Positions 55,901 to 63,057 of a stretch of 63,059 bases of DNA are shown here, piece by piece. The stretch covers positions 1 through 63,059 of the forward strand of contig CAKSJY010000008.1 in the NCBI GenBank assembly GCA_934464585.1, written 5' to 3'. How positions within the stretch are numbered: the stretch's first letter is position 1; the number at the start of each line of letters is the position of its first letter. The position numbers and the translations under genes were made by a program. Source of the stretch: an uncultured Eubacteriales bacterium. Lineage in GTDB: Bacteria > Bacillota > Clostridia > Oscillospirales > Acutalibacteraceae. The notes beneath the pieces are model-generated. The model saw nothing but the letters and a program-made list of their open reading frames with translations, was not told where the DNA came from and did not search any database.

Positions 55901-56042
55901 TTTAAATCTAGCCTGTGTTGATCCAAGGTTTAAGTATGTAAAAAGAGGCTGTGCACCATCTGTATATGGTTTAAGTGGAACATGGGCAGCTGATAAAACT
56001 TATGGTGGTAAAATTGCAAAATTAATGGACATGCTTGTTTAA
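52932..56042 (+). CDS. Secreted bifunctional autolysin: amidase, ricin-type lectin repeats, glucosaminidase
   Basis: A 1036-residue wall hydrolase. Signal peptide 1-24; a beta-rich region 40-160; N-acetylmuramoyl-L-alanine amidase (Amidase_3) about 232-435 with LDPGHGG, VSIHCNS and IIVEHAF providing the zinc site; several ricin-B-lectin (QxW-type) units about 445-870, seen as repeated TNAQKWILIK / DAQKFIL segments; and a C-terminal endo-beta-N-acetylglucosaminidase-like domain about 905-1030 with EVAFSQAMVETGW and NFAGLGATG. It would cut both the peptide and the glycan parts of peptidoglycan. AAGGAGG precedes the ATG. It stands alone between a strong promoter and a terminator. Confidence 0.92.
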   Translation: MKRVISLLLAVIMTVISFNFSVFAESFDSLETENNLSSVIDGKNAPENMRLNYLVVTDPSLSINKETNTATEQICIGIGNEELKIQSAKLTYNKIGDETLKTVSAASIDDNGIIFNIDFSSDDKGTYTITYLDYEIDGINYNLKFSDIDMGNIVFGVETEVISEPDAYVVDKESAQTIDQNELGEPNISIARINENGDFTKNNDIDTAINQEISLKSQMRSLTSELSSGYKTVVLDPGHGGSDSGAIHYENGRVVACERDINLKIAQYCKTELEKYNNVKVYMTRYDNGSNPSLSQRVQTAKNYGANLLVSIHCNSFVSNTAHGAEVWYPNSSSYNYYIHENGANVSRCILDQLSSLGIYNRGIKTKDATDGETYPDGHISDYFTLVNVSRRNGIVGIIVEHAFISSQSDYNNYLSSDSNLQKLGVADATGIAKYFGLSKANVSTSLANGTYMIAPLSSVGTVIDGYDKNNTRAKSENRSSAQLFNVSKSGSSYKIINLNSNLSLTANGSNISLSNYSANNFNQQWTLYEVPNTGAYYVTTGNRYLTENYGGLFSWDSLSNKNQQFIFIPVSDNIGNKSCILASRLDTNQVVDIRAASKSSGANCQLYEENHTNAQIFNFKYSNGYYTIENTGSKKLLDVQRADTENFTNVQQYDSNGTNAQKWILIKNNDATYSLMSRCNGLLMDVYSAHSANWTNIDVYRQNGTDAQKFILINASSAPIAEGTYFIVSALNNGNSTLDIRYAETGNGVNVQLWERNNTPAQKFKFQKTDYGYYKIISECSGKVLDVHSAGFYNKTNLQQYTDNGTNAQKWIIEKNSDSTYTLISRCNGKCIDIASANTANGTNAQLYESNSTAAQKFILKSSYDIMDNTKTTVDKMVNLYQHNTNYTYKQYLTSLGSNTSKAPSSLREFCQLYVEECSYEGVKAEVAFSQAMVETGWLRYSGDVNPTQFNFAGLGATGNGAKGLSFESARIGIRAQIQHLKAYASTDNLNLACVDPRFKYVKRGCAPSVYGLSGTWAADKTYGGKIAKLMDMLV

Positions 56043-56066
56043 AACAACAAACATCCTCAAAAACTA

Positions 56067-56107
56067 AAAAAATAAATCCTCTGGTTTGTCTGGAGGATTT
56101 ATTTTTT
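56067..56107 (+). terminator. Terminator after the autolysin gene
   Basis: AAAATAAATCCTC (56069-56081) pairs with GAGGATTTATTTT (56093-56105), and the right arm ends in a T-run. Confidence 0.85.
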
Positions 56108-56335
56108 AATGCTATCTTATCAACAGATATTTAAAAATACAATTAATATACCTTAACTATATAAATTTATCTGATGTTTAAATCCAAATCTCTAATATGA
56201 TTACCTACACAATTTAAGCTATAATCTTTGTAATCCCCCCAATTTATTATTTTATAAATTTATAAACACGAATACTCTTTCTTTCTTAAATATTTAAGTA
56301 GAATTTGACCTAGAATATCTTTCTTAAACATAATC
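56108..56335. other. AT-rich gene-free stretch
   Basis: Part of the 370 bases between the autolysin and the first flippase-like gene. Apart from the flanking terminator and promoter I see no gene, RNA or repeat here. Confidence 0.5.
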
Positions 56336-56364
56336 TTGTAAAAAGCAATAATATATGTTATTAT
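56336..56364 (+). promoter_or_regulatory. Putative promoter of the flippase-glycosyltransferase cluster
   Basis: TTGTAA (56336-56341), 17-base spacer, TATTAT (56359-56364), about 48 bases before the ATG at 56413. Confidence 0.6.
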
Positions 56365-56412
56365 ATTTAAATAATAAATTTTAGATAACAACATTTATAG
56401 GCGGAGGATGAA

Positions 56413-57489
56413 ATGAAAAAAAAAGTAAATTGGAAAATGATTTTTAACATTTTTATCATTTTATTTTCTCTAGGTCTAGTTATCTACTTTGGATTATCTG
56501 AAAACGGTCTTATAGACCTTTTTAAAAATGCAGCTAATTTCAATAAAGAATGGTTACTTGCAGCTGTATTTTGTCATTTGTTGAATATAGCACTCGATGC
56601 ATATCTTATATATATTTTTACTAAAAATTCTGTTAAAGAATATACTTTAAAAAACGCTATCCGCTCAAGTATGGTTGGCCAATTCTTTAGTGCTATTACA
56701 CCGGGAGCCTCCGGTGGGCAACCTATGCAGATATTTTTAATGTCTAAACAGGGAGTAGATCCCGGGGTTTCAACTTCTGCACTAGTCCAAAAATTTTTAG
56801 TATATCAAACTACTATAACTGTATATAGCGGTTTATCAATATTAGTATGTTTCAAAATATTTTTGGGAACTGTAAACTCAATAATGATTGGTTTAGCAAT
56901 ATTTGGATTTATAACTCAAGCTTTTGTTATATTTGTGCTTCTTTTATTCTCTTTTAACAAACGAATAACTTCATGGTTAATAAAGAATATTTTCCATCTA
57001 CTTGAAAAGCTCAAAATACTTAAAGATTCAGATAAAAAGATTGTAGCCCTTGAAAAGCAACTCGAATATTTTCACACGGGTAACTCCCAACTTTATAAAA
57101 ATAGGTTATTAGTCATTAAGTCCTATGTGATTACTGCTATCCAACTTACTGCTATATTTATAGTCCCATATTGTATATATAGATCATTTAACCTCTCCGG
57201 GGCTAGAGTAATTGATATGGTTTGTACACAAGCCTTTGTTTCGATGATTTCATCCTTTGTCCCTATTCCAGGTGCATCAGGTGCTTCTGAAGGTAGCTTT
57301 TATGTATTTTTCGGAATGTATTTTTCGGACAACACTATTAAATCAGCTATACTATTATGGAGAATTATAACATACTACTTTACAATAATAATTTCTGCAC
57401 CATTTTCTAGATTCACCGGAATTAAACCAAATAAGGAAAATCCATATTCTAATAATATTCAACAACAAAATACTGAAAATATAACTTAA
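56413..57489 (+). CDS. Flippase-like membrane protein, LPG synthase TM domain family (copy 1)
   Basis: A 358-residue protein with about eight membrane helices, of the family covering the flippase part of lysylphosphatidylglycerol synthases (MprF). Family motifs are GQFFSAITPGASGGQPMQI (about 96-114) and VPIPGASGASEGSF (about 289-302). It has no lysyltransferase domain. Such stand-alone proteins are thought to move lipids or lipid-linked sugars across the membrane, often beside glycosyltransferases. GGAGG precedes the ATG. A glycosyltransferase and a second paralogue follow in the same direction. Confidence 0.88.
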   Translation: MKKKVNWKMIFNIFIILFSLGLVIYFGLSENGLIDLFKNAANFNKEWLLAAVFCHLLNIALDAYLIYIFTKNSVKEYTLKNAIRSSMVGQFFSAITPGASGGQPMQIFLMSKQGVDPGVSTSALVQKFLVYQTTITVYSGLSILVCFKIFLGTVNSIMIGLAIFGFITQAFVIFVLLLFSFNKRITSWLIKNIFHLLEKLKILKDSDKKIVALEKQLEYFHTGNSQLYKNRLLVIKSYVITAIQLTAIFIVPYCIYRSFNLSGARVIDMVCTQAFVSMISSFVPIPGASGASEGSFYVFFGMYFSDNTIKSAILLWRIITYYFTIIISAPFSRFTGIKPNKENPYSNNIQQQNTENIT

Positions 57490-57544
57490 TATTTAAATAC
57501 ATCTTTACAATTCACATTGTATTTTTAAGATAAGGAGGATCATT

Positions 57545-58522
57545 GTGGATTCAATTAATAAAATTCCTAAAGTTAGCTTAATTATGCCTGTATATAACGT
57601 AGAAAAATATATAGAAAACACATTAAACTCAATAATCCAGCAAACGCTTAAAGATATAGAAGTAATTATCGTAGATGATGGATCTTCAGATCAAAGTATA
57701 TCAATTGTTGAAAATTTTATCAAAAGATATGATCATTTTAAATTTATAAAGCAAGAAAACAAAGGTCCTTCTGCCGCAAGAAATATCGGATTAAAAGAGG
57801 CAAAAGGTGAGTATATTGCCTTCATTGACAGTGACGATTATATGTACCCTACTCATTTGGAAAATTTATATAACTTGGCTAAAAAAACACACTCAGATAT
57901 TGCTTGTTGTAATTATACAAAATATTTTCCAAATACTCATTTTTCGTTTTGTATACCATTTACATTCCACACTCACGTTGTCAAAACTGAAAAATGCTTA
58001 AAAAGACTAATTTTAGACATAACATTCCATCATTATGTTTGGAACAAAATTTTTAAACGTACATTATTTACACAAAATAATATCGAATTCCCTGATATGT
58101 ATTTCGAAGATATAGCTACATTGCCAAGACTTTTTTACTATGCTAATCAAATTGTATTATATCCTAAAATATTGTATGATTACACTCAAAGAAAAGGTAG
58201 CATATTAAGAACTATGGATGTTTCTAAGATAAATGATTATACTAAATCTTTGGGAATAATTAGCAACTTTATACATAAAAAAGATGACTATAATAAATAC
58301 AGAAGAGTTTTAAAAATATTTGGTTTTAGAGTATCCTTAGTAAACGTGTATTCTATTTATTCAATGCATTTAAAAGCAGGAAATTTTAACGGATTTCTTA
58401 ATAACGTGAAAAAATCAAAAAATGCCACTGAGTATTTCACTAATGATAATTATTCTCCTACTGATCAAACAATGGTACAAATGCCCTATGAAGTAGAAAG
58501 TCCATACAAAAAAGAAAAGTAA
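57545..58522 (+). CDS. Family 2 glycosyltransferase
   Basis: A 325-residue GT2 enzyme. The GT-A fold shows VSLIMPVYNVEKYI at the start, VDDGSSDQS for nucleotide-sugar binding, KGPSAARNIGL, and the metal-binding FIDSDD at about residue 95. It starts with GTG and has AAGGAGG six bases upstream. Donor and acceptor cannot be read. Its place between two flippase-like genes suggests that it glycosylates a lipid or a cell-surface glycan handled by them. Confidence 0.9.
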   Translation: MDSINKIPKVSLIMPVYNVEKYIENTLNSIIQQTLKDIEVIIVDDGSSDQSISIVENFIKRYDHFKFIKQENKGPSAARNIGLKEAKGEYIAFIDSDDYMYPTHLENLYNLAKKTHSDIACCNYTKYFPNTHFSFCIPFTFHTHVVKTEKCLKRLILDITFHHYVWNKIFKRTLFTQNNIEFPDMYFEDIATLPRLFYYANQIVLYPKILYDYTQRKGSILRTMDVSKINDYTKSLGIISNFIHKKDDYNKYRRVLKIFGFRVSLVNVYSIYSMHLKAGNFNGFLNNVKKSKNATEYFTNDNYSPTDQTMVQMPYEVESPYKKEK

Positions 58523-58546
58523 ACAAATATTTTGGAGACAAATAAT

Positions 58547-59638
58547 ATGTTAAATAACAACACAAGAAAATTAGATTGGCAAAAAATTTTCAATATAGTA
58601 TTATTAGTATTCTCTGTTGGAATATTAATTTACTTCTGTGTCTCAAATAACAACCTTGTAACCCTTATAAATACATTACCATATTTAAATCCATTTTGGC
58701 TTCTATGTGCTATTTTTTCAATGGTTTTATTTTGGATAACAGATTCCTTAATTATCTTTAAGGTAACTTCATCTGTTTACAAAAAAGGCTATACAAAAAA
58801 AGATGCATTAAAGGTTACTATGGTTGGACAATATTTTAATTCCATTTCCCCATTTGCAGTATTAGGACAGCCTATGCAAATAATTACAATGCTTCGCCAA
58901 GGCATTAGCACAGGATTAGCATTTTCAATCTTAATACAGAAATTTTTAATATATCAGTCCTCACTAACTATATACTCGTTACTTGTTATTATATTTAAAT
59001 ACAGCTTTTTTAGATCGCATTTTCCGGGCTTTATGTCACTTGCATTAATAGGTTTTTTATGTCAATCTTTTATTGTCGTTTTGTTGCTTCTATTTTCAAT
59101 AAACAAGACTTTTACAACAAAAGTTATAAAACTTGTGTTCTCTTTTCTTAGTAAAATTCATATTGTTAAAAATCCGGAAAAAACTGCTGAATCCTTAGAA
59201 ACTCAGTTGCAATTCTATTTAAACAATAACAAAGCACTTAATCGTAATCATCGTTTTGCTTTGAAGCTATATTTAATGACATTTGTTCAGCTAACTTTGT
59301 TATTCATTATCCCATTTTTTATATATAAATCTTATCATAATGCCGGATTCCCTATTATCGACATGATTTCAGCCCAGGCGTTTGTAACAATGATATCCTC
59401 ATACACTCCCCTCCCCGGCGCATCAGGCACTTCAGAAGGAAGCTTTTTGGTTATCTTTAACCTGTTCTTTAACAATGAAACAACCACACAAGCTATGCTA
59501 TTATGGAGATTTATAACATATTATTCATGTATCATATTCGGAGCTTTCTTTGCATTTTTTAACAAAAAAAGAGAGGCAATCAACATTGACTTTACCCAAC
59601 TGATGAATACCAACATAAATAACGTTAAGGACTCTTAA
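58547..59638 (+). CDS. Flippase-like membrane protein, LPG synthase TM domain family (copy 2)
   Basis: A 363-residue paralogue of the protein at 56413, aligned along its whole length. The first family motif reads GQYFNSISPFAVLGQPMQI, with the PGASGG of copy 1 changed to PFAVLG; the second, TPLPGASGTSEGSF, is kept. Start: ATG at 58547 with GGAG nine bases upstream; the in-frame TTG at 58532 overlaps that site. It follows the glycosyltransferase after 24 bases, so the three genes probably form one operon. Confidence 0.88.
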   Translation: MLNNNTRKLDWQKIFNIVLLVFSVGILIYFCVSNNNLVTLINTLPYLNPFWLLCAIFSMVLFWITDSLIIFKVTSSVYKKGYTKKDALKVTMVGQYFNSISPFAVLGQPMQIITMLRQGISTGLAFSILIQKFLIYQSSLTIYSLLVIIFKYSFFRSHFPGFMSLALIGFLCQSFIVVLLLLFSINKTFTTKVIKLVFSFLSKIHIVKNPEKTAESLETQLQFYLNNNKALNRNHRFALKLYLMTFVQLTLLFIIPFFIYKSYHNAGFPIIDMISAQAFVTMISSYTPLPGASGTSEGSFLVIFNLFFNNETTTQAMLLWRFITYYSCIIFGAFFAFFNKKREAINIDFTQLMNTNINNVKDS

Positions 59639-59674
59639 TTAATATAAGCATTATCACCAACCGGAGGTAGAATT

Positions 59675-60142
59675 TTGTATTGCAGTAAATGTGGAACTAA
59701 AAACAAAACTAACTCAAATTATTGCTATAAGTGCGGTAATTCGTTAAGTAAAATGAAAATTTCTAACAATACCCGACTAGACGACAAACAAAAACCCGTA
59801 AAATTTTTAAATAAAATCGCCTATAATATACATGTATCAGAAAATAAATATACGAAAATATTTTATCTTGTCGCTACTGCTGTAGTATCTTTTGCCTTTT
59901 TTGTGGCAATATATTGCAATGTTCCTGAATATTTTTCCGACGCAATTAATGTAAGTATGCAGTCTCCGGAAATTAGGTATTCTATAACTATGTTAAGTAC
60001 TTGCGAAAAGGCATGGCGAAATGTCTGGTGCAGTATGATTTTTATGCTTATGACTGCAGGTGTCATTATTTGTGACATAATAATTTTCATCAAAGTGCAA
60101 AAAATAAATAAACCACTTCATAAAAAGGAGAAGATAAAATGA
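59675..60142 (+). CDS. Zinc-ribbon membrane protein
   Basis: A 155-residue protein with an N-terminal zinc ribbon (C3-x2-C6 and C17-x2-C20) followed by a linker and two membrane helices (about 62-84 and 118-140), with a loop of about 30 residues between them. It starts with TTG and has GGAGGT seven bases upstream, with the first Cys at residue 3. Zinc-ribbon membrane proteins of this kind are common in Clostridia and uncharacterised. The next gene overlaps its end by four bases. Confidence 0.8.
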   Translation: MYCSKCGTKNKTNSNYCYKCGNSLSKMKISNNTRLDDKQKPVKFLNKIAYNIHVSENKYTKIFYLVATAVVSFAFFVAIYCNVPEYFSDAINVSMQSPEIRYSITMLSTCEKAWRNVWCSMIFMLMTAGVIICDIIIFIKVQKINKPLHKKEKIK

Positions 60143-60471
60143 TATTAGAGAATATTGCAGAAAAACTAAACAATATCACAACCAATATAATCGAGAAAAA
60201 TCAAAAGGCAGCTAAAAATAACAAGCTTAAAATGTTTATTCGTAACGAGAGAAAAACTATCGACAAAAAATATTACGAGCTTGGTAGATACTACTATTCT
60301 AATCTACGAGATACACAGGACGAGCATGCCGAACAACTTTGCAGCAGAATAGACAATTCTAAGACCTTTATATCTAATGCTCAAGAAAAATTGCGCGAGA
60401 TAAATTTTCAATATTTAAAATCTGATATAGAAAATCAAGATATGTCTACTAACAACAATCCCGCTTTCTAG
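60139..60471 (+). CDS. Small helical protein, probable partner of the zinc-ribbon protein
   Basis: A 110-residue soluble, mostly helical and charged protein with a likely coiled coil at about 30-95. The central KTIDKKYYELGRYYYSNLRD resembles a segment that in other Firmicutes is fused to a zinc ribbon in one small protein, where it precedes a similar helical tail. Here the two parts are separate genes joined by an ATGA overlap. AAGGAG precedes the ATG. No biochemical function is known. Confidence 0.7.
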   Translation: MILENIAEKLNNITTNIIEKNQKAAKNNKLKMFIRNERKTIDKKYYELGRYYYSNLRDTQDEHAEQLCSRIDNSKTFISNAQEKLREINFQYLKSDIENQDMSTNNNPAF

Positions 60472-60499
60472 GCATATTCCACAAGAGGTTAATTATTAT

Positions 60500-61105
60500 A
60501 TGAAAACTCTGGTTGTATACTATTCACTTTCCGGAAAAACGGAAATCATAGTTCGTACTATGCAGGATTCTCTTAATGCCGATATAATTGAAATCCAAGA
60601 ATTATCAGATCGTAGCCGATTTAACGCCTATACCTTAGGATGTATTCTTAGCAGAATGAAAAAGGCAAGCAATACCTACCCAATGGAAGTTAACACTTCA
60701 AATTACGATAATATTGTAATAGCTACACCATTGTGGGGTGGCTATCCTGCCCCGGCCATATATAATTTTATTCGTGGATATCAACTTAGCGGTAAAAATA
60801 TATATGGTCTAATAACCTACTCAAAAAATCTTAAAAACGCTGAAAGCGTATTAAAAAAGGAATTCGATAAACAAGGCCTAAACTGCCGTGCAATTATACT
60901 TGTACGATCAGATAGTGCTACTATCGAAAGTCTTGAAAGCAAAGAGGTTTTTTTTGATATCGACAAAGACAAGCGAATAGTTCTAAGGCATCGAGATGAT
61001 AACAACATTTATATTCCAAAACCAAATATAACTATTTATAACAAAGATATTAGCCAAGAAATTGATCTCGCATACAACCGATCTCTCGGGAAAACTAAAA
61101 AATAG
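60500..61105 (+). CDS. Flavodoxin-like protein
   Basis: A 201-residue flavodoxin-fold protein. The FMN phosphate loop is YYSLSGKTE (residues 8-16), and ATPLWGGYPAPAIYNFI matches the second flavin loop of the family. It is longer than classical flavodoxins because of the C-terminal part. It may reduce quinones or serve as an electron carrier. AGAGGT lies about ten bases before the ATG; the gap to the previous gene is 28 bases. Confidence 0.85.
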   Translation: MKTLVVYYSLSGKTEIIVRTMQDSLNADIIEIQELSDRSRFNAYTLGCILSRMKKASNTYPMEVNTSNYDNIVIATPLWGGYPAPAIYNFIRGYQLSGKNIYGLITYSKNLKNAESVLKKEFDKQGLNCRAIILVRSDSATIESLESKEVFFDIDKDKRIVLRHRDDNNIYIPKPNITIYNKDISQEIDLAYNRSLGKTKK

Positions 61106-61116
61106 TACATTTTTAA

Positions 61117-61158
61117 ATAAATCACCCAGCAGTATTATTGCAGCGGGTGATTTTTCGT
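61117..61158 (+). terminator. Terminator after the flavodoxin gene
   Basis: AAATCACCC (61119-61127) pairs with GGGTGATTT (61145-61153), followed by TTCG. An inner GC pairing extends the stem. Confidence 0.85.
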
Positions 61159-61184
61159 TTATTGTAATTACCATATTCACAGTA

Positions 61185-61224
61185 AAAAGCCCCGCCTTGC
61201 AAATTAATGCAAGGCGGGACTTTT
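61185..61224 (-). terminator. Terminator after the RCC1-repeat gene
   Basis: CCCGCCTTGCA (61191-61201) pairs with TGCAAGGCGGG (61208-61218), flanked by A-rich and T-rich runs so that it works in both directions. On the minus strand it follows the stop at 61259. Confidence 0.9.
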
Positions 61225-61258
61225 AATATATTGTTAGTATCTTGATTGGTTAATTTAT

Positions 61259-62971
61259 TTAAGCGTCAGAGCTTTTAAGTGTTACGGTTACAGAACCAAC
61301 TGTCTTAGCCTCATCAATATTTATTCCGGCTTTAGCATTTGGTATACCCTCTAGACCTAATTTTACTGTCTTTTGGCTGGTTGCTGGGGTAGCTGCTGTG
61401 TATACTGCTAGCGGTACGGTATTTGCAATGGTATCTAATGCGGGTTCATCTGCTACATTTGGATCTGTAAAAGTTCCCTTTGTGCCGGGATCAGTCTCGC
61501 TTGATCCTTTAAACTCATTATTAGTACCGAAAGCAAACTCTACCTTACACGGTACTGCCGAAGCATTTTTTACTACGATTTGGTCTCCATTTTCGTTAGT
61601 TGGTTTCCATGAGTCTACCCACTTCGATTCATCTACATTCCACTCTGCGGTGTATTTATATTGTAGGTCGCTCCACTCTATTTGTAGCCCATAGCCTCCG
61701 ATAAATTGGCCTGCACCTGAGGCATCTCTGCTGCTGCCTTCGCCTAAAGCTGCTATGGCTTCTATATCAGGCACTATATACACTCCTATATCACTAATCG
61801 TTGTTGATTTTGTAAAAGTTGTTATATTGAAAGTATAATTGTTCAAGCCTAGCTGGCCACTGTTATTTTGCCCTATACCATATAGTTCATAATTGCTATC
61901 TTTTTCAGCACACAACGCTATTGTATGGTTAGCCCTAGATCCTGTAAATAATTCTCTAGCATTGGTTATATTTTGGCTCTTTATAAATACTCTACTTCTG
62001 CAATCACTGCTACCTATAGATATAGCCACATTGCCAAGCTGACCATTCATATTAGTTCCGCATTGCCAAACCTCACCATTATCGAGAATTACTGCGGTGT
62101 GAGCTTCACCACACGCTATCTGTGTCGCTCCGGTTATCGCCTCTATATTATCATTAATTGGACTTGCAAAATAATCCCCAGTTTTAGATTTATAACTTTT
62201 TACAAATACTACACTGCAATTATTAGCTGTATTTCCTATGGCTATACCAATATTGCTGAGTTGACCATGGAAGTTATAACCACACTGCCAGACTTCGCCG
62301 TTATCGAGAATTACTGCAGTGTGATTTTCACCACACGCTATTTGTGTTGCTCCTGTTATATTTGCACTTTGTACAAATACCGAACTACTTGTCTTGCTGT
62401 TATTGCCAAGCTGGCCGTATTTGTTATACCCACACTGCCAGATTTCGCCGTTACTGAGAATTATTGCAGTGTGCCAATTCCCACACGCTATTTGTGTTGC
62501 TCCGGTTATGCCTGAACTTTGTACAAATACTGAACTATTTGTCGTACTGTTATTGCCGAGCTGACCATATTTGTTATACCCACACTGCCAGACTTCGCCG
62601 TTATCGAGAATTACTGCAGTGTGAGCTTCACCACACGCTATTTGTGTTGCTCCTGTTATATTTGCACTTTGTACAAATACTGAACTATTTGATGTGCTAT
62701 TATTACCGAACTGACCATATTTGTTATACCCACACTGCCAAACTTCGCCATTGCTGCGGATTATTGCGGTGTTATTCTGTCCACACGCTACAGCGGTGGC
62801 GTCTTCTATAGCCTGACCATTACTATCTACACATTGGGTAAAGGTCGCTGTAATACTATCGCTAGTGCCGCTTGCAACAGCATCGCCAACTCCAAGCTGA
62901 CCGTAATAGTTAGAGCCTGTTGCCCAGACAGTACCGTCTGACTTTAGGACAGCAGTGTGAAAGCTACCCAC
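61259..62971 (-). CDS. RCC1-repeat secreted protein (5' end continues past a poly-G tract)
   Basis: At least 570 residues in this frame. About seven RCC1/BLIP-II type repeats, such as QIACGEAHTAVILDNGEVWQ followed by CGYNKYGQLGNNS, fold as a beta-propeller. A C-terminal region of about 170 residues (with NASAVPCKVEFAF and VGSVTVTLKSSDA) follows, without an LPXTG anchor. The coordinates stop at the first in-frame GTG, but RCC1 sequence continues upstream (VTPKVAVG), so the true start lies further out. Upstream of the 11-base G-tract a clear signal peptide is encoded in another frame. Function unknown; binding of a surface or host partner is a guess. Confidence 0.8.
   Translation of the reverse strand: MGSFHTAVLKSDGTVWATGSNYYGQLGVGDAVASGTSDSITATFTQCVDSNGQAIEDATAVACGQNNTAIIRSNGEVWQCGYNKYGQFGNNSTSNSSVFVQSANITGATQIACGEAHTAVILDNGEVWQCGYNKYGQLGNNSTTNSSVFVQSSGITGATQIACGNWHTAIILSNGEIWQCGYNKYGQLGNNSKTSSSVFVQSANITGATQIACGENHTAVILDNGEVWQCGYNFHGQLSNIGIAIGNTANNCSVVFVKSYKSKTGDYFASPINDNIEAITGATQIACGEAHTAVILDNGEVWQCGTNMNGQLGNVAISIGSSDCRSRVFIKSQNITNARELFTGSRANHTIALCAEKDSNYELYGIGQNNSGQLGLNNYTFNITTFTKSTTISDIGVYIVPDIEAIAALGEGSSRDASGAGQFIGGYGLQIEWSDLQYKYTAEWNVDESKWVDSWKPTNENGDQIVVKNASAVPCKVEFAFGTNNEFKGSSETDPGTKGTFTDPNVADEPALDTIANTVPLAVYTAATPATSQKTVKLGLEGIPNAKAGINIDEAKTVGSVTVTLKSSDA
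62281..62880 (-). repeat. Four tandem 150-base repeats encoding RCC1 units
   Basis: The word CACACTGCCA recurs at 62281, 62431, 62581 and 62731, exactly 150 bases apart, and the sequence between is nearly identical. Further, more divergent units lie at 62000-62280 with insertions. Confidence 0.92.
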
Positions 62972-62993
62972 TGCAACCTTAGGTGTTACGGTA

Positions 62994-63004
62994 CCCCCCC
63001 CCCC
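62994..63004 (-). repeat. Homopolymer tract of 11 G in coding sense
   Basis: An uninterrupted run of 11 C on the plus strand, seen as G on the coding strand. No comparable G/C run occurs elsewhere in this AT-rich window. It separates signal peptide and RCC1 body. Confidence 0.95.
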
Positions 63005-63057
63005 GCTGCATTTGAAGCTACAAAGGAGGCAGGAACCGCGGCAGCACAGAGCATAAC
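62994..63057 (-). pseudogene. Partial signal peptide of the RCC1 protein, out of frame by the G-tract
   Basis: The coding strand reads VMLCAAAVPASFVASNA, with ATG at 63054-63052, a hydrophobic core and an S-N-A cleavage-like end, then Gly codons from the tract. With 11 G the frame then meets a TAA within a few codons. With 12 or 9 G it would continue into the RCC1 body. The 5' end lies outside the window. Confidence 0.7.

Noticed and set aside
61973..62811. Two plus-strand frames of 115-180 codons rich in Tyr, Cys and Leu repeats
   Set aside because: They are antisense to the tandem RCC1 repeats; periodic codons on one strand keep the other strand open. They lack ribosome binding sites.
62281..62880. 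Regular 150-base repeats considered as a CRISPR-like array
   Set aside because: The whole unit repeats, without unique spacers, and it encodes a protein domain on the minus strand.
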